DNA of 64,000 bases from UBA4732 sp963823075 (GTDB lineage: Bacteria > Planctomycetota > Planctomycetia > Gemmatales > Gemmataceae). The position numbers and the translations under genes are program-made. Positions 44,819-57,464 of the stretch are shown piece after piece. The notes below the pieces were generated by a model. That model was not told where the DNA came from. It searched no databases and worked only from the letters and a program-made list of their open reading frames with translations. Where the stretch lies: contig CAWGKE010000001.1 of assembly GCA_963823075.1 (NCBI GenBank), forward strand, positions 1,302,001 through 1,366,000, read 5' to 3'. Within the stretch, counting starts at the first letter, position 1. Every line of letters starts with the position of its first letter.

Positions 44819-45580
44819 TTACCCCCGCCCCACGAACGGCATCCGCGTCGCCATCACCGTCAGAAACAGCACATTCGCATCCAGCGGCAGGCTCGCCATA
44901 TACAGCACCGCGCGGGCGACGTGATCGACGTCCATCGTCGGCTCGTCGGCCGTCTCGCCGTTCGCTTGCAGCACGCCGTCCTTCATCCGCGCCGTCATCT
45001 CGGTCCCCGCGTTGCCGATGTCGATCTGGCCGCAGGCGATGTCGTACGGGCGGCCGTCCAGCGCGGCCGAGCGCGTCAGGCCGGTGACGGCGTGCTTGGC
45101 GGACGTATACGGGGCGGAATTCGGCCTTGGCACATGCGCCGAGAGGGAGCCGTTGTTGATGATGCGGCCGCCGCGCGGCGTTTGTTCCTTCATCAGCCGA
45201 AACGCCGCCTGGGTGCAGAGGAACGCTCCCGTCAGGTTCACGTCGATGACCCGCCGCCACTGCTCGAATGTCAGGTCTTCGAGCGCGACGGGCGGGGCGC
45301 CGGCCCCGGCGTTGTTGAACAGCAGGTCGAGCCGGCCGAAGGCCGCCTTCGTCGCGTCGAACAGCGCCCGCACGGAGGCGGGGTCGCTCACGTCGGCGGG
45401 GACGGCCAGCGCCCGCGAACCGTCCAGTCCGGCCTCGGCCGCGGTCTGTTTCAGGGCGTCGGCCCGGCGGCCGGCCAGCACCACGGACCATCCCTCGCGC
45501 AGGAGAGCCAGGGCCGTCGCCCGGCCGATCCCTGACCCTGCCCCGGTCACCATCGCTATTTTTCCGGTCGTTTTTGTCAT
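44819..45580 (-). CDS. Short-chain dehydrogenase/reductase
   Basis: 253 residues, classical SDR. MVTGAGSGIGRATALALL is the cofactor site, FNNAGAGAPP the NAG motif, IINNGSLSAHVPRPNSAPYT with TSAKHA gives the Ser/Tyr/Lys triad. NAD(P)-dependent oxidoreductase; substrate unknown. ATG at 45580 fits the family start; longer frames run into the divergent gene's leader. Divergent from the GH63-like gene with 101 bases between starts. Confidence 0.93.
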   Translation of the reverse strand: MTKTTGKIAMVTGAGSGIGRATALALLREGWSVVLAGRRADALKQTAAEAGLDGSRALAVPADVSDPASVRALFDATKAAFGRLDLLFNNAGAGAPPVALEDLTFEQWRRVIDVNLTGAFLCTQAAFRLMKEQTPRGGRIINNGSLSAHVPRPNSAPYTSAKHAVTGLTRSAALDGRPYDIACGQIDIGNAGTEMTARMKDGVLQANGETADEPTMDVDHVARAVLYMASLPLDANVLFLTVMATRMPFVGRG

Positions 45581-45681
45581 GTTTCCGACGCCCTTTCTTA
45601 TCGGAGAAGTTGGGCGCTTCTCGGTGTACAATACCCCATCGCAACGACGACCCACGCCGACCTTTGGACGGAAAAGCTCGC

Positions 45682-48363
<2,682 letters not shown>

Positions 48364-48367
48364 CATT

Positions 48368-48432
48368 CGTTTAGCCGTTCTTCGCAGAAGAGCGCTCTGA
48401 CGGAGCGCTCTTCTGCGAAGAACGGCTAAACG
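48368..48432. repeat. 30-bp perfect hairpin, TTTAGCCG family, copy 3
   Basis: Arms 48368-48397 and 48403-48432, loop TGACG. Same outer word (GTTTAGCCG) and CGCAGAA core as the copies at 10949, 13281 and 60449, but the stem interior differs. Starts 5 bases after the glycosidase stop. Confidence 0.95.
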
Positions 48433-48504
48433 TGCGTTTGACCTCGCCGCCGCGCTCCGCTAACCTGACACGATACCTGAACCCCGGGAAATGAAACAAA
48501 CCTC

Positions 48505-50175
48505 ATGGCGGAACAGTACATCTACACGATCGAGAATCTTACCAAGGCCTACGCCAAACGCGAGGTCCTCAAGAACATCTGGCTGGCCTTCTACCCCGGC
48601 GCCAAGATCGGCGTCATCGGCAGCAACGGGGCGGGCAAGAGCACGCTGCTGCGCGTCATGGCCGGCGCCGAGACGGACTTCCTCGGCACGGCCCGCCTGA
48701 CGCCCGGCTTCACGGTCGGCTGGGTGCCGCAGGAGCCGCGCCTCGACGAATCCACGGACGTGCGCGGCAACATCGAGCAGGCCGTGGCCGCCACGCGCGC
48801 CCTGCTGACGAAACAGGAAGAGTTGGGCAACCGGATGGCCGAGGCGTCGCCCGAGGAATTCGACAAGATCTCCGCTGAGATGGACCGTGTCAACGCGGAG
48901 ATTGACACGGCCAACGCTTGGGACCTCGACCGCCAGCTCGAAATCGCGATGGACGCCATGCGTCTGCCGCCCGGCGACGCCAAGCCGTCCACGCTCTCCG
49001 GCGGCGAGCGGCGGCGCGTCGGCCTGTGCAAGGCGCTGTTGCAGCGGCCCGACCTTCTGCTGCTGGATGAGCCGACCAACCACCTGGACGCCGAGTCGGT
49101 GGACTGGCTGGAGCGCCACCTGCGCGAGTACGCCGGCACCGTCGTCGCCGTAACGCACGACCGCTACTTCCTCGACAACGTCGCGCAGTGGATCCTGGAG
49201 CTGGACCGCGGCCACGGCATCCCCTGGAAGGGCAATTACTCCTCGTGGCTGGACCAGAAGCAGGCGCGGCTCGCCAAGGAGGAGAAACAGGAGTCGGCAA
49301 GGCGCAAGGCGTTGGCCCGCGAGCTGGAATGGGCGAAGATGGCGCCGCGGGCGCGGGTGGCCAAGAGCAAGGCCCGTCTGAGCGCCTACGAGAAGCTGGC
49401 CAGCCAGGAGTACGAGGAGAAGGAAGACGAGCTGGTCTTGCAGATCCCGCCGGGGCCGCACCTGGGCGACATCGTGGTGCGCGCCGAGCATGTCCGCAAG
49501 GGCTACGGCGACAATCTGCTGATGGAGGACCTGAATTTCGACCTGCCGCGCGGCGGCATCGTCGGCGTCATCGGCCCGAACGGCGCCGGCAAGACGACGC
49601 TGTTCCGCATGATCGTCGGCCAGGAGAAGCCGGACGCCGGGACGCTGCGGGTCGGCGACACGGTGTCGGCGGCCTACGTTGATCAGGACCGCGACACGCT
49701 GGACGATTCCAAGACAGTGTTCGAGGAGATCACGGGCGGCGTGGACTATCTGATGCTGGGCAAGCGGAAGGTGGCGTCGCGCGGCTACGTTTCGCGTTTC
49801 AACTTCAAGGGGCCGGATCAGCAGCGGAAGGTGGGCGAATGTTCCGGCGGCGAGCGGAACCGCGTCCACCTGGCGAAGCTGCTGCGGCGCGGCGGCAACC
49901 TGCTGCTGCTGGACGAGCCGACGAACGACCTCGACGTGGACACGCTGCGATCGCTGGAAGAAGCGCTCTTGAATTTCGGCGGCTGCGCGGTGGTCATCAG
50001 CCACGACCGTTGGTTCCTGGACCGCATCGCCACGCACATCCTGGCGTTCGAGGGCGACAGCAAAACGGCGTGGTGCGAGGGCAATTACCAGACTTACGAG
50101 GCCCAACGGAAGCAGCGCCTCGGCGTGGAGGCGGATCAGCCGCATCGGATCCGGTACAAAAAGCTGCACCAGTGA
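48505..50175 (+). CDS. ettA: Energy-dependent translational throttle protein EttA
   Basis: 556 residues, a soluble tandem ABC-F ATPase that binds the ribosomal E site and couples translation to ATP level. Two nucleotide-binding domains: Walker A GSNGAGKSTLLRV and GPNGAGKTTLFRM, signatures LSGGERRRVGLCKALL and CSGGERNRVHLAKLL, Walker B LLLLDEPTNHLD and LLLLDEPTNDLD. The linker includes the EttA arm region. No membrane segments. No strong SD before the ATG at 48505. Confidence 0.95.
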   Translation: MAEQYIYTIENLTKAYAKREVLKNIWLAFYPGAKIGVIGSNGAGKSTLLRVMAGAETDFLGTARLTPGFTVGWVPQEPRLDESTDVRGNIEQAVAATRALLTKQEELGNRMAEASPEEFDKISAEMDRVNAEIDTANAWDLDRQLEIAMDAMRLPPGDAKPSTLSGGERRRVGLCKALLQRPDLLLLDEPTNHLDAESVDWLERHLREYAGTVVAVTHDRYFLDNVAQWILELDRGHGIPWKGNYSSWLDQKQARLAKEEKQESARRKALARELEWAKMAPRARVAKSKARLSAYEKLASQEYEEKEDELVLQIPPGPHLGDIVVRAEHVRKGYGDNLLMEDLNFDLPRGGIVGVIGPNGAGKTTLFRMIVGQEKPDAGTLRVGDTVSAAYVDQDRDTLDDSKTVFEEITGGVDYLMLGKRKVASRGYVSRFNFKGPDQQRKVGECSGGERNRVHLAKLLRRGGNLLLLDEPTNDLDVDTLRSLEEALLNFGGCAVVISHDRWFLDRIATHILAFEGDSKTAWCEGNYQTYEAQRKQRLGVEADQPHRIRYKKLHQ

Positions 50176-50182
50176 GGGCGAC

Positions 50183-50803
50183 ATGGCATTCAGCGACTTC
50201 GGGTATCCGGAAGTGTATGCCCGTCTGGGACTGCGGGCGGACAACGCCCTGGACATGTTCGCCGCCGTTCCGGGGGTTCCGGCCAGTGCGACCCTGCGTG
50301 CGGTGTTGGCCCAGAACGTCCCGCAGGCGACCACGGCCAGTACCGAGGCGGCACGCGCCTCGCTCATGGTGGCCCCGATCATCAGTGAGCTGTGGCGGCG
50401 CTACGGCGGGCGCATCGGGACCTACTACGGCGTCGAGTTCAACGCGGACGCCGATGCGGGGTTGAACGGCTATTGCGATTTCCTGATCAGCCGGGCGCCG
50501 CAACAGCCGTACGTCGTTTCCCCGGTCGCCGTCATCGTCGAGGCGAAGCGGGACAACCTTGAGAACGGCTACGGCCAGTGCATCGCGGGCATGGCCGGGG
50601 CGCTGCGGTTCAACCGGCGCGAGGGCAACGGCATCGAAACGGTTTATGGGGCCGCCACCACGGGCAGCAACTGGCGCTTCCTTCGCCTGAGTGGGGCCGT
50701 CGTCGCACTCGACCTGACGGAATACACGATTTCCCAGGTCGATCGCCTCCTCGGCATCCTGACGTACATTGTCGGGCCGGTGCCGGGGGCGGCTGCGGCC
50801 TGA
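50183..50803 (+). CDS. PD-(D/E)XK-like protein of unknown function
   Basis: 206 residues. GLNGYCDFLISRAP followed by VAVIVEAKRDNLENG gives the D...ExK pattern of the PD-(D/E)XK nuclease fold; GYGQCIAGMAGALRF follows as a Q-containing helix often seen next. Similar stand-alone proteins are common in cyanobacteria and planctomycetes and usually annotated as hypothetical. Lies 7 bases after ettA with GAGGG upstream, so co-transcribed. Whether it cuts DNA is unknown. Confidence 0.7.
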   Translation: MAFSDFGYPEVYARLGLRADNALDMFAAVPGVPASATLRAVLAQNVPQATTASTEAARASLMVAPIISELWRRYGGRIGTYYGVEFNADADAGLNGYCDFLISRAPQQPYVVSPVAVIVEAKRDNLENGYGQCIAGMAGALRFNRREGNGIETVYGAATTGSNWRFLRLSGAVVALDLTEYTISQVDRLLGILTYIVGPVPGAAAA

Positions 50804-50858
50804 ACGGGCGTTTCATTACCGTTTCGCGTCGTCGGCGCCAGGACAACGGACCATTCTC

Positions 50859-51593
50859 ATGATGGAACTCGTCGAGGTCACCAAGCACTACCAGCAGGGC
50901 CGGCGTTCGGTGCAGGCCGTGCGCGGCGTGAGCCTGCGGGTGGTCGCCGGCGAGTACGTCTCCATCATGGGACCGAGCGGATCGGGGAAGTCCACATTGA
51001 TGCACATGATGGGCGCCCTTGATACGCCGTCCACCGGCCGCGCCCTCTTCGACGGCAAGGACCTCAACGCCCTCTCCGACCGCGAGCGCTCCCGGCTCCG
51101 CCGCACGCGCATCGGCTTCGTCTTTCAGTTCTTCAACCTGCTGCCGACGCTCACGGCCGTCGAGAACGTCGCCATGCCCTTGCTGCTGGGCGGCGTCGGC
51201 CGGGGCAAGGCGCTCAAGGCGGCCGCCGACAGCCTCGACCGCATCGGCATGAGCCGACGGGCCGGCCACTACCCCGAGGAGATGTCCGGCGGCGAGATGC
51301 AGCGCGTCGCCATCGCCCGCGCCCTCGTCGGCGACCCCGAGGCCATTCTCTGCGACGAGCCGACCGGCAACCTCGATTCGGCCAACAGCCAGGAGATCCT
51401 CAAGCTGCTCCGCGAGCTGCCCGAGTCCGGCCGGCGCTCCGTCGTCATGGTGACGCACGACCCGCACGCCGCCGCCGTCGCCGACCGCATCGTCCGCATC
51501 CGCGACGGCGTGATTGAATCCACCGAAGAGCTGTCCACCAGGAGTCAGGGGTCAGGAGTCAGGAGTCAGGAGTCCGTAAAGACCAGCTTTTGA
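50859..51593 (+). CDS. ABC transporter ATP-binding protein, LolD/MacB type
   Basis: 244 residues. Walker A MGPSGSGKSTLMHMMGAL, Q-loop FVFQFFNLLPTLTAVEN, signature MSGGEMQRVAIARAL, Walker B ILCDEPTGNLDS and H-loop MVTHDPHAA. Energises the permease encoded next. The normal protein should end near the RIRDGVIES region; the last 17 or so residues (TRSQGSGVRSQES and on) are translated from an inserted heptamer array. Two adjacent ATGs (50859, 50862) are possible starts. Confidence 0.93.
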   Translation: MMELVEVTKHYQQGRRSVQAVRGVSLRVVAGEYVSIMGPSGSGKSTLMHMMGALDTPSTGRALFDGKDLNALSDRERSRLRRTRIGFVFQFFNLLPTLTAVENVAMPLLLGGVGRGKALKAAADSLDRIGMSRRAGHYPEEMSGGEMQRVAIARALVGDPEAILCDEPTGNLDSANSQEILKLLRELPESGRRSVVMVTHDPHAAAVADRIVRIRDGVIESTEELSTRSQGSGVRSQESVKTSF

Positions 51594-51639
51594 CCCCTGA
51601 CTCCTGACTCCTGACCCCTGACTCCTGACCCCTGGCGCC
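51541..51639. repeat. Inverted GGAGTCA heptamer arrays, 15-base spacer
   Basis: Left array: five units GGAGTCA/GGGGTCA at 51541-51575. Right array: six exact-type units TGACTCC/TGACCCC at 51591-51632 plus a degenerate TGGCGCC. The arms would form a long hairpin. The left array codes for the end of the ATPase gene, the right array starts at its stop codon and ends 2 bases before the permease ATG. Confidence 0.95.
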
Positions 51640-51641
51640 TG

Positions 51642-54289
51642 ATGCTTTCCCTCCATCGCACCCTGAGCCTCGGCTACCTCGTGCAGCGGCCCACGCGCAT
51701 GGTGCTGATCGTCGTCAGCATCGCGCTGGGCGTGGCGACCCTCGTGGCCACGCGCTGCCTGGACGACAGCCTGCACCAGGCGGCCAAGGGGGCAATCAAT
51801 CCCTTCGCCACCCTGGCCGACCTCCTCGTCTCCAACGGCCAAACCGGCGTTCCCGCCGACCTCGCCGACCGCCTCACGGCCGCCCACCTGGCCGGTCTCG
51901 GCAGCGTCGAGCCGCTCGTCATGGGCCGGGCCGCCCTCATCGACCTGAACGACCAGTCGGTTCGCCTCCTGGGCGTCAACTGGTCGCCGAAACAGCTCGG
52001 GCCGGAGGCGAAAGCGTCCCCCGACAACAACCCCTGGGGCATCCAAATCGACGTGCCGCCGGTCGCGGACATGCCCGATCGCTACTGGGCGTGGGGCCTC
52101 GGCGAAAACCCGGCGCTGGTCGGCGCGGGGCTGGCCAAGCGTCTGGAAGCGCTGCCGTCCGGGGCGGTCCACTTCCAGCTGCGGCGCGGGCCGGGCGACG
52201 TCCAGAAAATGGTGAGCTTCGGGACCGTCCACCTCGACGGGCCGGCCCACGTCCTGGAGGATGAGTCAATCTTCACCGACGTGTACACCGCCGCCTCCAT
52301 TATCTACCCGCAACGATCGAATTACTGCACGCAGCTCAACCTCAAGCTGGCGCTGGGCGCCGACCGCGAGCAGGTGCGCCAGGAAGTGCGGCAATTCCTC
52401 AAGGACCAGAAGGAGCCGGGCCAGGTCCAGACGGTCGAGGCCAACGAGGAGATGACCGGCGACGTCACCGCGGGGCTGGAACTCGGCTTTTCGGTCGGCG
52501 GCTACCTGGCGCTCTTGGTCGGCATGTTCCTCGTCTACAACGCCCTGTCGGTAAGCGTGGCCGAGCGGCGCCACGACATCGGCATCCTGCGCTCGGTCGG
52601 GGCCACGCGAGCCCAGGTCGCCGGGCTGTTCGTCGGCGAGGCGTCGCTGCTGGGGCTGACCGGGTCGCTGCTCGGGCTGCCGCTGGGCTACGGCCTGGCC
52701 TGGCTGGCCCTCAAGCCGATGGAGCAGGTGCTGAGCGAGGTCTTCGTCAAGCTGCCGGCGACGACCCTGTCCGTCTCCACGCCGGTGATGCTGCTGGCGC
52801 TGGGCGCCGGAGTGCTGACGGCCGTGCTGGCGTCGCTGCTCCCCGCCCTCCAGGCGGCCGACGAGCAGCCGGCCGACGCCGTCCGGCGGGCGCCGCAGGC
52901 GTCCCGGCCGCTCTATTTCATCCTGCAAGCCGGGACCGCCGGCCTGCTGGCGGCGGTGGGCGTGGCGGCGGCCGTCTTGCGGACGAGCCTGCCGGCGCGA
53001 ATGGGATCGTTCGTCCCTCCCATTTGTTTCATGGGGGCGGTCCTCGTGGCCATGCCGCTCCTGGCCGGGGCTGTCGGTCGGCTGGTGCAGCCGTTCTTCC
53101 GCTTCCTGCTCGGCTTGGAGGGCCGGCTGGCGGCCGACAACCTCGTCCGCAGCCCCGGCCGCACCGGCCTGGTCGTCGCCGCCCTCGCCGCCACCGGCGG
53201 CCTGCTCCTGCAAACCGCCGGCTTCACGCACAGCACCGAGTACGCGCTCAACGATTGGCTCGACCATAACATCGCCGCCGACCTGTTCGTCACGGCCGGC
53301 AGCGGCGTCAGCAAGTCCGGCTTCGGCCTGCCGATGGACGCCGGCGTCGGCGACGAGTTGACGTCCGGCCCCGGCCGCGTCCCGCCGGTCGAAGGCGTGG
53401 ACGCCGTGCTGCCGGTTCGCTTCCACTATTTCACCTACCACGACCAGTTCGTCTATCTGGTCGCGATCGGTTCCGAAGGCTCGGCGCGCGATCGGGCGCT
53501 GGGCGGCGCCATTCGAGCCTTCCCCCGATTCCGCGAGCCGGGCGCCTGCGTGGTGTCGGAGAACTTCGCGTCCCTCCATCACGTCGCCGTCGGCGACAGG
53601 ATTGCCATCCCCGGCCGAACGACGCCGACGATCGACCTCGAAGTCATCGGCACAGTCGTCGATTACTCCTACAACCGCGGCACGATCCTGGTGGATTATG
53701 CCTGGTACTCCGAGGAGTTCGCCGACAATCAGGTGGACCTATTCGACGTGTATCTCAAGCCCGGAGCGGACGCCCGACGGGTGCAGACGGAGCTGACCAA
53801 ACGCGGCGGCTGGGCCGACAAGCAGGCGGTGTTCGTGGAGCGGCGCGACGAGCTGCGCGACGCGGTCAACAACCAGCTGGAACGGATCTACCGCCTCGCC
53901 TACGCCCAGGAATTCGTGGTGGGGCTGGTGGCGCTGCTGGGCGTGGTGAGCGCGCTATTCATTTCGGTGCTGCAACGGCGGCGGGAATTGGGGCTGCTGC
54001 GCGCCGTCGGCGCTTCGCAGGGGCAAATCCTGCGATCGGTGCTGGCGGAGGCCTCGTTGATGGGCGTCGTCGGGGCCGTCCTCGGCGTCCTGATCGGCCT
54101 GGCGCTGGAATGGTACACGGTGCGCATCATGGTGTTCGACGAGGCCGGCTTCGCCTTCCCCATGCTGGTTCCCTGGACGGCCGGCGTCGCGGTGCTGGCC
54201 GGCTCGGTGCTGACCGCCACGCTGGTCGGCCTGTGGCCCGCCTGGCGCGCCACGCGCTGCGCATCCCGGAAGCGATCGCTTACGAATAG
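51642..54289 (+). CDS. ABC transporter permease, FtsX/MacB-like (frameshift at end)
   Basis: About 882 residues. A membrane segment at residues 19-36 (MVLIVVSIALGVATLVA), a large periplasmic domain, then two FtsX-type membrane modules (about 280-450 and 755-870), as in DevC/LolC-like fused exporters; SVAERRHDIGILRSVGATRA and ISVLQRRRELGLLRAVGASQ are the two conserved cytoplasmic loops. One missing base near 54254-54256 hides the normal ending LRIPEAIAYE and the stop at 54287-54289. Probably exports a lipid, lipoprotein or peptide with the adjacent ATPase; no periplasmic adaptor gene is seen. The heptamer array replaces its normal ribosome binding site. Confidence 0.88.
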
Positions 54290-54304
54290 CCGTGCCACGT
54301 ATTC

Positions 54305-54715
54305 TCAGTAATCCAAGGCAGCGGCAATACGGTTGAACAGGTCGGGGTCGCCGTAAAAATGGAACCGCCCGAGTCGGCCGACCTCGGGAGAATCGCGGAG
54401 TGGAATGGGGCGGTCGGGCATGCGCTCCAGGCCGTCGGCCGTAACATAGACCACTCGGGCCGCCTCGACGAACGTGGACCCGCCGGTCAAGGTTCGGTAG
54501 TCCGCGTGGGCGTCCGCAGGGAGTTCCAGATCCGGGACGCAGCGGACGTCGAGGCCGCGGGCGCGGAGTTCTCGCAGCAGGCGCGGCACGTCCCAGTCGT
54601 CGAAGTTCGGCGGCTTCCGGGCCGCGGGTGGGCGGACAACGCGCCAGGCGACGAACCCGGCGGCAACCACGGTCAAGGCGGCCAGGAGCAGCCAGCGGCG
54701 CAGGGGACTTCGCAC
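54305..54715 (-). CDS. Small membrane-anchored protein of unknown function
   Basis: 136 residues from GTG at 54715. One N-terminal hydrophobic span (WLLLAALTVVAAGFVAW, residues 8-24), then a short alpha/beta domain (FDDWDVPRLLRELRARGLDV, VYVTADGLERMPDRPIPL, GRFHFYGDPDLFNRIAAAL). No family recognised. It converges with the permease gene, and a 198-base gap without a gene (54716-54913) separates it from the sigma factor gene. Confidence 0.68.
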   Translation of the reverse strand: MRSPLRRWLLLAALTVVAAGFVAWRVVRPPAARKPPNFDDWDVPRLLRELRARGLDVRCVPDLELPADAHADYRTLTGGSTFVEAARVVYVTADGLERMPDRPIPLRDSPEVGRLGRFHFYGDPDLFNRIAAALDY

Positions 54716-54913
54716 GGATGGATTCTCCCGTAAGCGGGGCGGGATCGCCTCGTAAAACTTATAGAAGATCGTTTTTACGGAGTTGTACGCCGCCAGAATC
54801 GTATTGCGGCGCGGGCGGCGGAGCGTTGTCGCGGCCCCGCCCCCCTCTGCCGAAGGCGTTGCGGGGCCGCGTTGTACGTCAGGTCGGCCGCACGGCTGTG
54901 GCCGCGCACGCCT

Positions 54914-56325
54914 TCACTTTTCTTCCCGCGGCTTATTAGGGTCCGTAATCGGCGCCGTTCCCCCTTCTGCCGGCGCGAACACATCCTTGAGGCGCTGGAC
55001 GGTTTCCTCGAACTGTTCCAGCTTCCGGGCCTCCTCGCACTTTTCTTGCACCTTTGCCTTAAACTGGTCCGCCTCGGCCTTGCGACGCTGGATCGCACGC
55101 TGCAACACTTCCATCGCCGGCTTGTCGTCGGGGTGTTGCCGCAGCTTCCGCATCGCCGCGTCCAAGTCTGCCGGTGCATCGACTTCCAACAAGAAGCCCA
55201 CATCGGCCAGCGGCTGTCCCTTCGGGGGCGCGTCGGGGGACCCCGCTTTGGCAGGCGGCCCCATCGGGGCCCCGGCCCCCGGGCCGAAGTTCCCGGCACC
55301 CTCGCTGCCTGAGCCGATCCCTCCCGAGGGGACCCGCGCCTGGTTCTCCAGCGCCTTGACGCGCTCCTTGAGCGCCTCGACCTCTCGCCGCAACGATTCC
55401 AGGTCGTCCGGGGCCGCGGGTCGGGTCGCGGGCGCCTCCGCCGCACGGCCCAGGTAGGTCGGGTCCGCTGTGCGGGGCGGTTCGGCGGCGGCCGAGCGGA
55501 AGGCCCAGCCGGGGGCGATCACGCCGACCGCGGCGGCGACCAGGAGCGCCCAGAGTCCACCCTTCAGCTTGGTAAGCAGCATGGCTTTCATCACTCCTCG
55601 CGCCAGGGCGGCGACGCCGGCGGGGACGACCCCGCCCGCCGCCCGAATCGTGGAAACCGCCAGGGCGCCGGGCACACACGCGGCCCTCGCCCCTCCCGCC
55701 AGCAGGCCCGTCAGCGCCGCGGCTGTTACCGCGGCCCCGTACCGCGACAGCCGGCCCGCCAGCGTCTTGCGGGCCGCCGCCAGCCGGCTGGACAGCGTGC
55801 CCTCGGGCAATCCCAATTCCTGCGCCGCCTCACGGCGGCTGCGCCCTTCCAGCTCGCACAGGACCACGGGCAGCCGATACTTCTCCGGCAGGCGGGCTAG
55901 CTCCCGGTCCAGCAGCTCCAGCAGCTCCCGTCGATCATCCACCAGCGGTGCAACGGGGTGCGGCATCTCTTCCACCTGTCGCTCTCGCGCCTTGCGCCGG
56001 AGGCCGGACGCCCTCGCCGCCAGGGCGGCGTGATAGGCCACCGTATGCAGCCAGCCGCCGACCGCCGCGCGGCCCGCCACGGCGGCGGCCCTCTTGGCCA
56101 GGATGAGGAACGTCGCCTGGAAGGCGTCCTCGGCGTCCTGGGCGTGGCGGAGAACGCGGCGGCAGACGGCCAGCACCATCGGCCCGTGACGACGCACCAG
56201 CGCCTCGAAGGCGGCGTCGTCGTGCCCGGCGGCGCAGGCGCCAGCAGCTGGCCGTCCGTCAGGCCGCCGTCCGGCCCCGCCTGACGCAGGCACCGCAGGA
56301 GGATCTTCGCCCTGCCCGTCTTCAC
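54914..56325 (-). CDS. Planctomycete ECF sigma factor with fused membrane segment and coiled coil (one frameshift)
   Basis: About 470 residues from GTG at 56325 (GGGGAGG upstream). MKTGRAKILLRCLRQAGPDG then, after one missing base near 56236-56241, AGHDDAAFEALVRRHGPMVL and AEDAFQATFLILAKRAAAV (region 2), LPVVLCELEGRSRREAAQEL with GLPEGTLSSRLAAARK (region 4). A hydrophobic part (ALTGLLAGGARAA; LWALLVAAAVGVIAPGW) follows, then a coiled coil (LRREVEALKERVKALENQAR) and a Pro/Gly-rich tail with a final helical domain. This sigma-plus-membrane architecture is typical of Planctomycetes and suggests the sigma factor is held at the membrane by its own tail. Confidence 0.87.
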
Positions 56326-56501
56326 GCCGGTCGCCTCCCCGATTCATTTGCCTCCGTCTATATAGAGGGGCGGACCCTAGCCCGCGCGTCGGTTTTTCTG
56401 ACGTGGCAAAGCAAAGAATCTCACGCAAAGACGCAAAGAAGACAAGAACCAGGGTTCCCCCTCGTTCCCCTCGTCTCCCTCGTTCCCAAGCTCCCAACAT
56501 C

Positions 56502-57464
56502 TTGCAAGGATGGTCGTAAGTCCTTATCCGTAGCGGATGCGGACGGCGTTGATGAGCAGCTTGGCCCACACCCACGTCCGCACCCGCTCCAGGCCCCGCA
56601 CCCACGCCGGCAGCGGGCCCAGCCCGCCCCCGAACGACGTCGCATTCCCGAACGAACGCTCGATCGCCGGCCGCGCCTTGAACAACGCCTTGCCAAAACC
56701 CCCTCGCAGGATCGCCAGGCCGCGCAGTCGGTGCGGGCTCGGGTAGTGCTTGCCGCAGCCGGGCGTCTTGGCCTCGCGGCACGGCGAAACCAGTTGATAG
56801 CCGTGGTCGAAGGCCGCCTCGTACAGGTAGCTGGCGTCGTAGTTGCCGTCGGCCACCAGGTAGCCGCCGTACTCCAGCCGGCCGATCAACCGCTCGGCGA
56901 CCGCCTTCTCGCCGGCGTTCAGCGGCGTGATCTCCCAGGCCTCCGGCATGGCCCGGTTCGACCAAACCGTATGCAGCTTATAGCCTTTGGCGAGGCAGCC
57001 GGCGCCGCGGCCGAAGCGGGCGTCGGCGTCCTTGCCGTTGCCCCCGATGGGCAAGGGCTTGCCATCCACGAAGGCGACGAGGGCCGGGCGGCCGCTGTCG
57101 CGCAGGCGCCGCTCCAGCGCCCGCCCCAGCAGGCCGACGGCGACGCCGTCGATGCGCCGGCGCATGGTCGAGGGCGAGGGCAGCCGCCAGGGCTTGAGCG
57201 TCGTGGTACTCCAGTGGCGCCGCTGACAGGCCCACGAGACGGGGCGGTCGTGCAGGGCGGCCCACAGCATCACGGCGACCAGCACCCACGGCTGTATCTG
57301 CACGTATTTCTGACGGAAGTCCTTGGCGACCTCCTTCAGCAGGCGGTATAACGGATGCCACAGTTCGCGTTCCATGGTTCACCTCCTCAAGAGTTGCTTT
57401 CCTCTTGAAGTAAACCAAGAACGCGAACTCCTTTCAAATCAGCACCTTGCAGACATCCTTGCAA
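56502..57464. mobile_element. Insertion sequence with DDE transposase
   Basis: Terminal inverted repeats TTGCAAGGATG at 56502-56512 and its complement at 57454-57464 bracket a single transposase gene. Just outside, the words CCCTCGTTCCCAAGCTC (56478 on) and GAGCTTGGGAACGAGGG (to about 57489) are also inverted, so the ends may extend to a roughly 36-bp imperfect repeat, or the element sits in the middle of a genomic palindrome. No clear target duplication was identified. Confidence 0.78.
56524..57375 (-). CDS. DDE transposase (IS4/IS5-like)
   Basis: 283 residues, apparently intact. The catalytic acids fit LVAFVDGKPLPIGGN (first Asp), YLVADGNYDASYLYEA (second Asp) and RPAIERSFGNATSF (Glu). The N-terminus WHPLYRLLKEVAKDFRQKYV is a helical DNA-binding part. 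A strong GAGGAGGTGA precedes the ATG, and directly upstream the sequence TCAAGAG...CTCTTGA could form a hairpin next to the ribosome binding site, a common guard against read-in expression. Exact IS family uncertain. Confidence 0.86.
   Translation of the reverse strand: MERELWHPLYRLLKEVAKDFRQKYVQIQPWVLVAVMLWAALHDRPVSWACQRRHWSTTTLKPWRLPSPSTMRRRIDGVAVGLLGRALERRLRDSGRPALVAFVDGKPLPIGGNGKDADARFGRGAGCLAKGYKLHTVWSNRAMPEAWEITPLNAGEKAVAERLIGRLEYGGYLVADGNYDASYLYEAAFDHGYQLVSPCREAKTPGCGKHYPSPHRLRGLAILRGGFGKALFKARPAIERSFGNATSFGGGLGPLPAWVRGLERVRTWVWAKLLINAVRIRYG

Noticed and set aside
54914..56965. 683-codon frame joining sigma factor and insertion sequence
   Set aside because: The first 210 codons are antisense or out-of-frame relative to the transposase gene; the sigma factor begins at 56325 in another frame.
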